This document shows, in pieces, positions 46,989-58,515 of a stretch of 64,000 bases of DNA. This DNA is from Helichrysum umbraculigerum (taxonomy: Eukaryota > Streptophyta > Magnoliopsida > Asterales > Asteraceae): the NCBI GenBank assembly GCA_949592205.1, contig CATIUR010000004.1:95564337-95628336 (forward strand). Reading direction: 5' to 3'. Positions within the stretch are counted from its first letter, which is position 1. Each line of letters starts with the position of its first letter. The position numbers and the translations under genes were made by a program. Below the pieces are notes generated by a model. It saw nothing but the letters and a program-made list of their open reading frames with translations, was not told where the DNA came from and searched no databases.

Positions 46989-48300
46989 AATTGAAAAACA
47001 TAGACACAGACATTAAGTCTCAAAACTTCATTTGAAGCCTTGAAGTTGAGGATGTCCTTAGGAAACGTACTTTGGTAAAGTACATGCTCATCAACGAGTT
47101 GGACTTTGATACCCAAAATTCATCAATGAGTAAAGTGGTCAAATCGACCTCGATCCTGTTCTTCGTGATGCAGAGGCTCTATGTGTGTGCGGGTCAGAAT
47201 GGAGCTGCTTTAATTAGACAAGGAACCCATTCATTACCATTGAAGATGGTTCCGTATATTAGCAGCAAGATGATAACAGCTCTAAAACATGCTTCAATGA
47301 AGAAAAATTGACCGGTAATTAAGTGTACTATAATGATGTATAAGCGTTTGTTTTCAGCATGTCATCTAATCCAGACAATGTACATTTAAGCATTCTTTTG
47401 GTCACAAGCTCTTTGATCTACGAACACATTCGCCACATATATACTCATATCATTCAAGTTATATATTTCATTTTGCTTCATATATTAAAAATACGTAACT
47501 AATTGACGGATTTATGATGCAATTTCAATATATATTTTGTATGGACGATTCCGCGAATTTCGCGAGAACTAAACTAAATTAAATAAAATATGAAAACTTT
47601 TATCTATCTTTAAAATTTATTCGGGTTATCATATCAAAAACTGATTGTGTAATTTAAACCCAACCAAAAAAACAGCAGATCGGCGAGTTCGGGGGTCAAA
47701 ATTCTCAATCCAAGCCAACTTATTTTCGAGTTGGTTTCGCCGACTCAAAAATTGGCAGCAATAGTTATAAGTGAGGTGGGGCTGACCTGATTAGGTTGGG
47801 CTTAAGAGTTGAGCCCACTGGTGTACCTTCGAGTAGCTAGCTAGCTTTTTTTAGTAGATCCAGCCAAATGCATAAATTCTATTCTTGTGTTGTTCATTTA
47901 AACGGTTTAAGCATCTTTGGAATTTTAACATTGTTAACTAAACTTCATGATATGTTGAACGCATTCTTTGAATCTTGAATAGTCAATCTTAATGTATTAT
48001 ATTATGGATTTAATGATCAACTTTATTGTGAATATTATTACACCCTTTAATTGAGAGTAGGTTTATATGAAAACCTAATTAACAAGTAATTCAAATAAAC
48101 AATATCCATAAATTAACTCAATAAGGTTATTAAAGTTACAAGGATAAAGAATTCGAACCTATTGTAGAACCAGCTTCTCCTAGGGTTAAAAACCTTCAAA
48201 CCCTAGCTCCTTAACCTCCAAAATCGCACCTTAAGTTGACCTTAAACCCTAATAATCGGTTTTGGTATTCTTGAATCGTATATCTAAAACCTAAACTATA
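46989..48300. other. Spacer with possible coding scrap, no named gene
   Basis: 47072-47311 has a plus-strand frame (V-C-A-G-Q-N-G-A-A-L-I-R-Q-G-T-H) that looks less random than its surroundings but matches nothing I recognise. The rest is AT-rich. A palindromic tccgcgaatttcgcgaga sits near 47550. Confidence 0.4.
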
Positions 48301-48303
48301 TAT

Positions 48304-50300
48304 TGTTCAGCCTGCAAGGAATATACCACCAGCGTGTATTCACACTTTAACACAGATTTCAACAACTCGTTGAAACTTAAGAGCTTCTTTATGATCAATC
48401 GGATAGTACTTGATTTTATTGGAATGAAGAATCTTCAAATCACGCTTTGACATATTAATCAGGCTAATTGGATCAAATACTCGAACGCTTGAGCCCCTAA
48501 TGATGTTCTTCGAATATGTCCACTTTCCTGGACATGGTTCTAGGTCACTTTCAGTAAAGAATTCAATTACAGCTTCACCTGTCTTTGAGTCGTACCACCA
48601 ATATCTAAATCTCTTCAAGAAATCCAGTGGTAACTTTTGCAGAGGAACTGTTTTCTAACTTTCCGCTGGAGGATTATGATATTTCACGATCGGTTCTCGA
48701 GTTCTTGGATCTAATTTCTTTTTGTAAGAATATCGAACTCCCAGCTCAGGTCTAATCCACACATATCATTTGCCAAAGATCGCTCTTCTCAACATCTTTT
48801 GAAAGAAAGCACCTCTTTCATCATTTGAATCATTCACCAGGTCCAATTGCGCCAAGCGATTCAACTCAATCTTCGGCCGAGTGCTAATGCAGCTGAATCT
48901 TGGCCTGAAGTATTGAATGCCATCTTTCCTCTTGATCAAAATCAAAAAGTTTATATCATCGAATTTCCAACTTTTTATCAAACCAGTCAATTCTCCTAGA
49001 ATCTTGTAAGTTTTACAGATAGCTGAAGCAGGAGCAACTGGACGATTTCTCATAGATGGCCTTGGTGTTGCTGATGTAGAAGGTCCGGAGGTAGAAGCAG
49101 GTTCAGCTTCATCATTAGAACAATCTGATTCGATAACTGGGGCGTCAGGGTCATAAGGTATATCTGGATGAGCTTGAGCAGGTTCATCTTCTCGTTGAAC
49201 CGGCGGTTCTTTACTAGGATTTTCTTCGTAGACCTCGTCCGGAGATGGAATCTCCGGTTCGACTTCAACATCGCAGCATCAAAAGATAGATCATCACCAT
49301 AAACCGGATACAGTAAACTTTGTAGATACGTGATGTTTGCTTCAGAGTAATCTACATTCAGTGGTACCGGTTGACCTGGAATGTTAGTAGAAGATGCAAA
49401 ATAATCCAAAAGAACATTTTCATTAATATCATCATCTTTTACATTATCGTTTACAGGATCACTAGTTGTTGTTTCCAAAGCCCTTTGGCTTGATTCCCCC
49501 GAAACCACAACTTGGGATTCTAATTCTAATACCCTTAGCTCCAACGCGTCAACCCTAGCAGCTTTCTGTTCCAATTCTTTCAGATTTGAAGCTTGATCAT
49601 TAATAATAGATGATTGATCGAGAACTTGAGCTTCAAGCATAGAGAAAGCTTCCATCATCTGCAACATAAAGTCAGAAGCATCTTCAGTTGGAGGATGAGA
49701 AACAGGTGGAGGGCGTGGCGCAGAAACCGGACGAGATGTTGAGCGAGAACGAGAAACCGGCTCATTTATGCTAATAGTAGAGCGGTTGCGCTTGGACCGC
49801 GGAGGAGAAGGCTCGAAGGAATCTTCATCTGAGTCAGAGGCATCTGTGCGTACACGTTTACCGGTGGCCGCTGCATGAGCTTTGCCGGTTCTAATGCGCC
49901 TCTGGATACGATCCCAGCGCGTAGGATTCTCTCGTTGAATACGGCGTAGCGTTTCCGGATTAGGAATATCGCCGTCTGACTCAGTCGCGTCGTCAAAATC
50001 CTGAACAGGGTTTGTTTCCCCCTCAGCACTAGCACCGATATCCTGTTCAACCTGGTTCACAAAATCCATAAAATCCGGATTTTCATTTTCGAATTCATTA
50101 AACATGTCAATATCAATTAAATCATCAACCGGTTGCTCATTCACCTGAACCGGTACCTCAGTAAATTCCTCTACAACCTGTTCAGGTTCCGCCACTGATT
50201 CAAGATAACCATCATTTGGTGGCGGCACATAGTTTTCATCAATAATATGCCCGAATAGTGGAACATCGGGAATCTTAGGTTGAAAAATCTCCCATTTCAT
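48304..50300 (-). pseudogene. Unrecognised TE-like ORF F, broken
   Basis: Reading down the minus strand from ATG at 50300 (MKWEIFQPKIPDVPLFGHII): an acidic, disordered region; a basic patch (R-R-I-Q-R...K-R-V-R-T); an R-S-R-S-T-S stretch; a coiled coil (A-L-E-L-R-V-L-E-L-E-S-Q); and, after a frameshift near 49265, a P/E-rich linker leading into a folded-looking domain from 49053 (S-A-I-C-K-T-Y-K-I-L). In-frame stops near 48766 and 48660 break it before a last piece (R-Y-W-W-Y-D-S-K-T-G-E, V-F-D-P-I-S-L-I-N-M, Q-R-V-V-E-I-C). It has the feel of a gag-like or accessory protein of Asteraceae retroelements; function unknown. It is fused upstream to the RNase H of element D. Confidence 0.6.
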
Positions 50301-52038
50301 ACTGAAGACTCTTGTGATCTGTACAGATAATACGCCTTGTACCATAAAGATAATGTCTCCAGATTTTCAATGCAAACACAACAGCTGCCAACTCTAAATC
50401 ATGGGTAGGGTAATTTCTTTCATGCTGTTTCAATTGCCGAGAAGCATAGGCAATAACTCTATCTCTCTACATAAGAACACCACCCAAACCAGCATAGGAT
50501 GCATCACAATAAACAATAAAGTCATCTGAGCCATCTGGTAAAGCTAACACATGTGCTTGACAATGTAACTGCTTTGAAGTTTGAAAAGCTATCTCTTGGG
50601 ACTCATCCCACTGAAACTTAACATCTTTTCTTGTCAATTTGGTTAACGGACCAGCAATCTTTGAAAAGTCTTTAATGAATTTGTTGTAATATCCAGCTAG
50701 CCCAAGAAAACTTTTGATTTCAGAAGGATTCTTTGGAACATGCCAATTCATAACAGCTTCAATTTTAGCAGGATCAACTTTGACACCATTATTACAAATA
50801 ATATGACCCGGAAACTGTACTTCCCGAATCCAGAATTCACATTTAGAAAATTTGGCATATAAGTGTTCTCTTTTCAAAGTTTCCAACACTATTCTCAAAT
50901 GCATTTCATGTTCTGATTCAGATTTAGAATATACTAGAATATCATCGATAAACACAATAACAAATTTATCGAGAAAAGGCCGACAAACACGGTTCATCAA
51001 ATCCATAAAAACTGCTGGAGCATTAGTCAAACCAAAAGGCATAACCAGGAATTCAAAATGACCATACCTGGTTCGAAAAGCAGTTTTAGAAATATCATGT
51101 TCACGAACAAGAACTTGATGATAACCTGATCTCAAGTCAATCTTAGAATAAAATGAAGATCCCTGCAACTGATCAAACAAATCGTCTATGCGAGGCAGTG
51201 GATATTTATTCTTGACTGTTCGTTTATTCAGTTCCCTATAATCAATACACATACGAAAAGACACATCCTTCTTTTTCACAAACAAAACTGGGGCACCTCA
51301 AGGAGAGGAACTAGGTCTAATGAATCCTTTATCCAATAACTCATGTATCTGATTCATCATTTCACGTATTTCAGAAGGAGCTAATCTATAGGGAGCTTTG
51401 GCTACAGGCGATGATCCAGGAACAAGATCAATCTGATATTCAACTTCCCTAACCGGTGGTAAACCAGGCAATTCATCGGGAAACACTTCCGGATATTCAG
51501 AAACAACCGGAACATCAGAAATGGATTTCTTTTCTAATTTCACATCAATCACAAAAGCTAGGTAAGACTCACATCCTTTAGACAACGACTTCCTAGCTTT
51601 CATCATGGAAATCAGCGGTATACACTCACTATCCCTTTCTCCTTGAGCCACAATGTATGACTCTTCAGAGATTGGGATTCTAATCAACTTATGGTGGCAA
51701 TCAATACTTGCTTTAAACTGACTCAACCAATCCATGCCAATAATCACATCAAAACTTGGAATCGGCATTAACAGAAATGAAATTGGAAAAGTCTGACCAT
51801 CTATTACAATATTAGCTCCAGTCACCGAGGTGGTAACAGGAACTAACTTGCCACTAACAATCTCTACTTCTAAGGGCTTAGTTATCACAGTAGGAATCAG
51901 TTTCAACTTATCACAGAAACACACAGATATGAAAGAGCAGTTTGCTCCAGAATCAAATAAAACACGTGCTGGTACAAAGTTTATAAGAAAAGTACCAGTA
52001 ATCACATCATCTGTGTGGACAACCTCATCGACTGTCAT
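50301..52038 (-). pseudogene. Element D protease, RT and partial RNase H (Ty3/gypsy)
   Basis: Protease V-L-F-D-S-G-A-N-C-S-F-I-S, then the linker D-E-L-P-G-L-P-P-V-R-E-V-E-Y and RT with F-V-K-K-K-D-V-S-F-R-M-C, Q-V..V-M-P-F-G-L-T-N-A-P and F-I-D-D. RNase H begins (Y-C-D-A-S-Y-A-G-L-G) but ends abruptly at T-D-H-K-S-L-Q, where F starts. Stops at 51298-51300 (TGA for Trp) and 50467-50469 (TAG for Gln). No integrase remains. It is a clearly different lineage from A/B; the gag relates it to C. Confidence 0.88.
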
Positions 52039-53228
52039 CTGAAAAGCCCTACTCGTAGCTGGCGGAGGATTCTTCCACTTTTACCCGAAGATGACGAACT
52101 CCCGACCGAAACCGAACCCTGTTTCCCAGCCTCTGGACACTGACCGACACGATGCCCTTCTTTCTTACAATGCCAACACACATAATTAGGAAACTTGCAG
52201 TTCTTAAACTCATGACCAAGCTCACCACATTTAACACATTTATTTGTCTGAGGTGTACACGGCCCAGTATGTTTAGACCTACTAGTACTACACCAATTGG
52301 AACTACCAGAAGAAACACTTTTACTACCACTTTTCTGGCCCTGTCGATTACCCTGCCACGTTTGTTTTCCTTTACCTGAAGATTCATTTCTGGAATTATG
52401 ATCGGATCTATCTCTAGCTTGAGAACCTGAACCTCTCATATCACTATCAACAGATCGTGTGAGGTTAAAAGCTTGAGATAAAGTACCTACTAATCTCACA
52501 GGAGTACGATAATTAGAAGGTAGAGCATCAACAAACTGTTCAATTTTTGTTTTCTCATCAGGGACCCACTGCTGAACAAACCTCAACTTCTCAGTAAACT
52601 GGGTTATTAACTCATCCATTATCATTTTATCAGTCAATTGCAAATTTACAAATTCCCGTCTGATCCGAGCCATTTCAAAATCTGAACAATATTGATTACG
52701 AACCGCTTGATGAAATTCGGACCACTGAATGGCTTCCTTTTGTTGTTGGGTCAAATGGCCGGTAATAGAATCCCACCAGACCATAGCTTCATCCTTAAGA
52801 CACTGTACTGCATATGGAACTTTAAACTTTTCCTCACAACAAGTCACTTCAAATTTTCTTTCAATGTTTCTCAACTAATTTAAAGTAACAGTCGGATTGG
52901 TGCTACCCGAATATTCAGGAGGTTTACTGGCCATAAAGGTCTTGAAAGAACATGTCTTACTAGGCTGAGATAAGGGAATAGTACCAAATGGATAGATAGG
53001 TTGTTGAAACCGTTGCTGAGATGACGCAGCTTCAGTTTGTCTTTTGAATTCTCTAAGGGAAATCAATTCATCTCATATTTCGTGCATGTATTCATCCTGA
53101 TTAGATTCTGCACCAACACGAGCAGAAGTACCATCATGAGCCGGTGGTTCACTCTGAATGTGCAAAGGAGGAGCATCGGTTCTTGAGGCATTGTTAGGGT
53201 TGGCGGTCGTTTGCTCGTTATCTGCCAT
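52035..53228 (-). pseudogene. Element D gag
   Basis: Begins M-A-D-N-E-Q at 53228, the same start as element C's gag. Capsid part with A-M-V-W-W-D-S-I-T-G-H and EKLRFVQQWVPDEKTKIEQF, then two CCHC knuckles (CVKCGELGHEFKNC, CWHCKKEGHRVGQC). Broken by TGA at 53073-53075, TAG at 52875-52877 (Trp in C) and a frameshift near 52050. The short leader (53229-53300) shares 'gctaacgattaacaa' with C, but no primer site or LTR is found upstream, so the 5' end is lost. Confidence 0.88.
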
Positions 53229-53300
53229 ATCTGTTTTCACCACAACAACTCAACAATTGTTAATCGTTAGCACCTAACTACTAACAATTCATATCCAATG

Positions 53301-53977
53301 CTAAATCCCATACCTAGGAATGTTTGACAAAACATGCTTCAGAATTGGGGTTGAACACTTTACAATGCTCAATTAACCCAATAAAGCTAAGTGCTTCAAA
53401 GTATCAACCATTAAAAGGAAGATCCAATAGAAGACGAGTAGCTATCATCTCCGTTCTACAATAAGTTTTTCATGATCTTAGGATGCCTAAGATAAGCAAC
53501 CCTACAACCAAAAATCACCACTATCCATATCCCTTAACCCTCACAGAACATTACAACCCTCATGAATGTTTTGGGATAATTAGCACCGTCCTCATCCTAA
53601 GTGGTGGAGATCCGATTCTTGACCAAGCCTATGATGATGAGTGCTTCATGACTGGCTTATTGAGCGATTTCAATTGTTCTAGAATGATAGGAAACCCGAT
53701 ACACTTTGAGTGAATTGAGTGACCACTTTTGTCAGATCGCCTAGTCATGTATACTCCAAGATCATGAGATTTGGAAGTATGCCTGGGAAAGTCAAATACT
53801 TATTTCTGAAAGGATCATCTTAACTTTCCCTGTGTTCTCAAAATAATTTTTCCCATATGACAAAGTGGTGAATCTTTGGAAATGTTTTAACTCACCCAAC
53901 CGGATTTTAAAAATGTTTTTCACGGAATATAAGTGAGTTGTTGCTTGAGGACAAGCAACGTCTAAGTGTGGGATACT
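53301..53977 (+). other. 3' noncoding part of element E, with hairpin
   Basis: No coding. Near its right end is a perfect hairpin, gttgctt-gaggac-aagcaac (53940-53959), then 'tctaagtgtggga', a purine-rich stretch that looks like a polypurine tract. Both features are typical just before the 3' LTR of Athila/Tat-type gypsy elements. The junction with element D lies somewhere around 53300-53480. Confidence 0.5.
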
Positions 53978-54848
53978 TGATGTAACGTAAAAAGTCATGT
54001 TTTTACGTACATATTTCTGCACTTTTTGGACTAAACTTTGGTGAAAACATTTCAAAACACTCATTTATTACCAAAAATCACCAAGGTGGTCCAATTATAG
54101 GCGTTGCGATAAAAATCAATAAAAACGTTCAATTATATAGCAAAACAGAGCAAATAAAGCCACTCCGGTTTTTCTCATTATTACTCACCATAAGGAAACA
54201 GCTCTTAATGCATATCTTATGATTCCATAGGAAAATACGAGACCGGTGGATCAAGAATAATGGAAAACGGGTAAAGAACGAAGAAGATAGAGCACTTGGA
54301 ATACAACCGATCGTCATCCGGAACACGCAAAAGCTATACACCTCCAAATTTGGCAAAATTAATGTCATTAGAAGCGTAACAGAAAGACGAATCTAACGGC
54401 GCAAGAATCAAGCAAAACGGACTCCAAACGAAGAAGATACGAGTGAAATAAGCAACGACACAAGAGCGCGGATCAAGCAAGAAAATAATTGGCACTTGAC
54501 CCCCCCCCCCCCCCCCCCCCTTGAGTGCCGTATACGGCACTTATAGGGCCGTATACGGCCTCTCAAGTCCCAATTATTGAGATTAAGCCTTGATATTTGG
54601 CACCCATTTGGCTTTTGACCCCCCTGTGTTTCTGATTCTTTGGAACTTGTTCTTCATGCTTTGAGACTTGTACCAAGCCTTCACCTCCTCCACAAAAATA
54701 GAGGAGCAACCTCCTTATTTCATACACACCTCTCATTCACAAATTCTCTCTCTCTCTAGAATTCTCTCTCTCTAGATTTTCTTTAGTAGTTTCTCTCTCT
54801 AGTCTTTCTCTCTAGTTTCTTGCTAGGGTTTTAAACCCTTGGGCTAGT
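53978..54848 (+). repeat. Element E LTR (partial, copy E1)
   Basis: Starts near tgatgtaacg after the purine tract. Parallel to E2 (35315-35990) in block order. Holds a C21 tract (54500-54520), two perfect palindromes (54525-54540, 54547-54560) and a ctctctctag-rich leader at 54738-54815. The right end is not defined. Confidence 0.65.
54500..54560. repeat. C21 tract and two perfect CCGTATACGG palindromes
   Basis: 21 C, then gtgccgtatacggcac (16 bp, perfect) and ggccgtatacggcc (14 bp, perfect). The outer flanks, cttgag and ctctcaag, also pair, so the whole block can fold as a longer hairpin. Confidence 0.92.
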
Positions 54849-54982
54849 GAGATGATTAGGGAGGCTATTAGTTATTTGCAACATATGAAAAGAGAGCATA
54901 TTGGTTCTGGAAGATTTTTCATTGATTGTATGGTTGACTTTTATGTTCAAAAAAATATTAATGAATTTTACTATGGAGAATG
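54849..54982 (+). other. Coding-like fragment of unknown origin
   Basis: Open frame reading SEMIREAISYLQHMKREHI, then G-S-G-R-F-F-I-D-C-M-V-D-F-Y and F-Y-Y-G-E, cut by element C's LTR at 54983. Amino-acid use looks like real protein. I cannot name the family; it may be an exon of a disrupted host gene or part of element E. Confidence 0.35.
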
Positions 54983-57038
54983 TGTAACATCCCGTTTCTG
55001 GACCCGAAAATAAATTGTATTTTTATTAAGTTTGGTTAGTTTATTTGAAAATAAACATGTAAAAGAGCCTCAGTTTTTATTGTGACAAGTAAAATGTTAC
55101 TTGTTTTAAAAAGTTAAAGTTGACGGTAAAATAAAATATTTTGACTTGCGGGTATTTTCTGGTTCCAGACAATAGGTTAGGAAAGGGTATAATTTTACAC
55201 TAATAATAAGATGGGGCGGTGTGAAGACCGACTCATTTCTTTCTTTCATCTAAAATTATCAAGTCTTAAAACTCTCTTTCTCATCTCTCAATTCTCATCA
55301 AATTAAAGAAAAACATTTGTGATTCAAGCTAGCTAGAGAAATCTGATTCTTGCTTTCATTATCATCTTCTCTATCATCTAGTTCATCAAATTATCTTGTA
55401 AGTGTTTTGTGTTCTTGAGTTATATTATAGAAATTGGGTATATGGTGAATATAGGTGATTTGTATGAATTGAAGCTTGGAAATTACGTTTTGTTAATTAC
55501 TTGTTGATTAATTGTTGATATGAGATGATTAAATGATGATATGTTGCAAGAAATGGTTAGGTTCTTCATTTTTTTAAGCTTATGAGTTAGGGTTTATGAA
55601 ATTAGTGATTTAAAAGATGATATATGGTGTTAAAATTGTTGTTTGTTGTTATGGTATGTTTGTGGTCGAATTTGTGGTCGTTTCATGATAAATTTCGTGG
55701 TTATAAACTGAGTTTGGTGATTTTTGGGTTTTGGTTCGAGATGGTGAAAAGCTGAAATGTGCAGGTCTGTTCTAAGCTGGGAATACGATCGTATTCCCGG
55801 AATACGATCGTACTCACGGGAGTACGGCGTACTCCCCAGTGTATTCCCAAACGTACTCCTTAAAAATTTGTCTGATGTAATTTTAGCTCGGAAATACGGC
55901 GTATTCACGGGAATACGAACGTATTCAGTTGAGTACGATCGTACTCAAGGGAGTACGATCGTATTCCCCGGGTTTCAGGGAATTTTATGTTTAGCTTCTA
56001 GCTGTTGTGCTGTTTAATGATTGAACTAAACTTATAGTTGAATTGTTATATGATATGAATTATGGTTGATGATAGTAGTTTGGAAAATATTATGGATTAT
56101 GATTTGAATTAAGTTATGGAACGAGATTCTAACTTGTTATCTTTGTGTTCTCAGATAAGCGGGCGGCCACTCAGTAACATTAGACCACTGAGTTTGGTGA
56201 CCGGACGATAATTGGTGAGTGGTTACCGTAGTCCTCGGTTCAACCCAGTTGTAACAAGTTTGGTTACAACGGGTAACCAGGATAGTTTCAGTTGTAATTA
56301 TTGCCATGTTAATTTCAGTTGTACAGTCGTTAGTTATATTGATTGAGTTGAATTGTCCAGTTGTAAAAGTTGTTTAGTTGGTTTTACATAACTGCATATG
56401 ATATGCCTTTATGTGACAAGTTGTTGAGATGAATTGGAGTGAGGTCAGCGTGTGGGTTGGGTTTGATTACTACTGTGTAGCTGTCTAGATTACTTGAATA
56501 CACATAGTTGAAGATTAAGCTATTCAGTGAAAGTAGTAATCAGGCTATCGGTAGATCATTGGGAATGGCATGGCGCCCAGTGGTCGTGGTTTCTGGTATT
56601 GTTGTTTATATAAGTTGTATTATCAGGAACCGCCGATCCTCACGTAGTTATGTGCTTATGTGTTTAACTAGTTGTTGTTAACAGTTGTAAGATTTGTTAT
56701 AAATGGATTGAACCGTCGGTTACGGTTCCATTCACTTAGCGTGAGCTAATCCCCTCATTGTTGTATGTTTTGCAGATTTTGGTTAGTTGACGATGTAGAT
56801 CGGATGGTAGAAGTTGACTGGGTGTTTGACTAAAATGGCGCAAACTCTGACTTTTGATAATAGAATGTTTTGGAAAGTTGAATATAACACCCGAATTTAG
56901 TAGTATGGTTTGTAACAATAGAAGTTGATAAAAGTTTATTATGGTTCATTTTGTAAATAACGGATATGTATATGTTTTGGGACACGCTTCTAATGTATAA
57001 ATTATATAATATGTTTGTTATAAAAGAGGGGTCTTACA
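54983..57038 (+). repeat. Element C LTR 1
   Basis: Begins tgtaacatcc and ends gtcttaca (short inverted ends tgtaa/ttaca). 2056 bp, the same length as LTR 2. Promoter candidate: 'gggtataattttac' near 55175-55190, followed by a CT-rich leader. Palindrome cluster at 55780-55969. The five bases to its left are gaatg; the matching TSD would be beyond the window. Confidence 0.93.
55780..55969. repeat. Palindrome cluster in element C LTR
   Basis: Within 190 bp: gaatacgatcgtattc (55781-55796), then sites of the types gagtacggcgtactc, gaatacggcgtattc, gaatacgaacgtattc and gagtacgatcgtactc (55931-55946), plus mixed ones. Half-sites are gaatacg or gagtacg, and the partner arm usually carries the matching cgtattc or cgtactc. 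Repeated in LTR 2 (59355-59544) and LTR 3 (62929-63118). Confidence 0.95.
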
Positions 57039-57041
57039 AGT

Positions 57042-57053
57042 TGGTATCAGAGC
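57042..57053 (+). promoter_or_regulatory. Element C primer binding site (first unit)
   Basis: TGGTATCAGAGC, initiator-Met tRNA type, three bases after the LTR. The second unit has it at 60617-60628. Confidence 0.92.
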
Positions 57054-57220
57054 ATAGGTTTGGACGAATTGGGCATTTGTAAATGTTCAATCCCAAATCT
57101 AGTCAGTGTTAGTCAAACATTTCGGTAAGTGGGATTAGCTTTGGGATTTGGGGATTGGTTAGTATAGTGAATGCTAACGATTAACAAGTTGCAAGTTGTG
57201 TTTTGGTTGTGAGTACAGGT

Positions 57221-58456
57221 ATGGCAGATAACGAGAACCCGAATCCCAATGATGTTACTAGAACTGAGCTTCCACCTCCACGAAACAATGAGGGTAATCA
57301 GGGTGGTACTTCTAATGTTCATCAAGAGGAAATTAGTCAAGAGGATTACTTGTTGCAACTAGAGGATGATGTGATAAGACTTAAAAAGATAGAACAGTTG
57401 TACTTGGAACAACAAGCTAGGTTAGCTCAGCAAACTTATCAGTTTCCTTCACCACCACCACAGAATAAGTTGTGTTCGTTTAAGACATTTAAGGCTAGTG
57501 GTCCGAAAGAATTTGAAGGAGGCAATGATCCTTCAGTAACATTGAATTGGTTGAGAGATACAGAGAAAAAGTTTGAAGTGTGTCGGTGTGAAGAAGAATT
57601 AAAGGTTGGTTATGCTGTGCAATTACTGAAGGGACAAGCGATGAATTGGTGGGATTCTATAACTGAGCAATTGACAAAGGAGCAAAGATCGGGAATTACT
57701 TGGGCAGAGTTTCATAATGAGGTTTGTAGACAGTTTTGTTCAGAGTTTGATATGCTTAGAATTAGACAAGAGTTTATGGATTTGAAGTTAACTGAACAAA
57801 TGTCGATGGATGACCTCATTAATAAATTCACTGAGAAGTTACGTTTTGTTCAACAATGGGTCCCAGATGACAGGATGAGGATTAATCACTTTGTAGGAAC
57901 TCTACCACCGGAATATCGAACTAGTGTAAGATTGGCAGGTACTCTTACTCAGGCTTTTACTTTAGCCCGATCTGTAGATGGTGACATGCGAGCTTCTGGT
58001 AAAATGAACAAGGAAAAGAGTTCCTCACAGGTTAAGAGTAGTTCTTCGGGAAACAAAGGACAGACTAGAAGAGTAGTTTATAATGATGATTCGGTGGGAA
58101 GTAATCCATGGTGTGTAAATTGTAAGTCGAAACATTCTGGTCAGTGTACTTCAGAGACTATGAGATGTGTTAAGTGTGGGGTATTTGGTCATGGTATGCG
58201 GGATTGTACTTTTCCACAGTTTGTTTGTTGGAATTGTAAAAAGGAAGGACATAGATCATTGAACTGTCCGGAGAAGACAATGCAAGGTTCGGGTTTGGTT
58301 AGGAGTGTGGCCTCGGGTTCTGCGTCATCTGTTGGGCAAAAGAGAAAGATTCCACCGGCTACAGGAAGGGCTTTTCAAATGACGGCGGAGAATGTTTTTG
58401 GACTTGATAGTGATGCGACAGGTATATATTATGTTTATTGTTCTTTTAACATATAG
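57221..58456 (+). CDS. Element C gag, first copy
   Basis: 411 codons, M-A-D-N-E-N-P to stop TAG. I chose this Met over the upstream in-frame one at 57203 because element D starts at the same M-A-D-N-E. Order: acidic, Pro-rich N-terminus; coiled coil around residues 45-80; capsid-type domain with Q-A-M-N-W-W-D-S-I-T and EKLRFVQQWVPDDRMRINHF; basic Ser-rich linker; two CCHC knuckles (CVKCGVFGHGMRDC, CWNCKKEGHRSLNC). The protein ends about where protease should begin, and protease, RT and integrase are deleted. The frame is intact, which suggests it may still make gag and be mobilised by a full-length relative. Confidence 0.92.
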   Translation: MADNENPNPNDVTRTELPPPRNNEGNQGGTSNVHQEEISQEDYLLQLEDDVIRLKKIEQLYLEQQARLAQQTYQFPSPPPQNKLCSFKTFKASGPKEFEGGNDPSVTLNWLRDTEKKFEVCRCEEELKVGYAVQLLKGQAMNWWDSITEQLTKEQRSGITWAEFHNEVCRQFCSEFDMLRIRQEFMDLKLTEQMSMDDLINKFTEKLRFVQQWVPDDRMRINHFVGTLPPEYRTSVRLAGTLTQAFTLARSVDGDMRASGKMNKEKSSSQVKSSSSGNKGQTRRVVYNDDSVGSNPWCVNCKSKHSGQCTSETMRCVKCGVFGHGMRDCTFPQFVCWNCKKEGHRSLNCPEKTMQGSGLVRSVASGSASSVGQKRKIPPATGRAFQMTAENVFGLDSDATGIYYVYCSFNI

Positions 58457-58515
58457 TAATGTGATTAGAGTTGTATGTTAATAGGAGAATTGAGTATGTT
58501 TAGTTTAACTGGGTG

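Noticed and set aside
53483..53713. Plus-strand 76-residue frame near element E
   Set aside because: Noncoding composition in the 3' region of a retroelement; no recognisable motif.
55757..56017. 86-residue frame in each C LTR
   Set aside because: It is the translation of the palindrome cluster; the repeated peptide words reflect DNA repeats.
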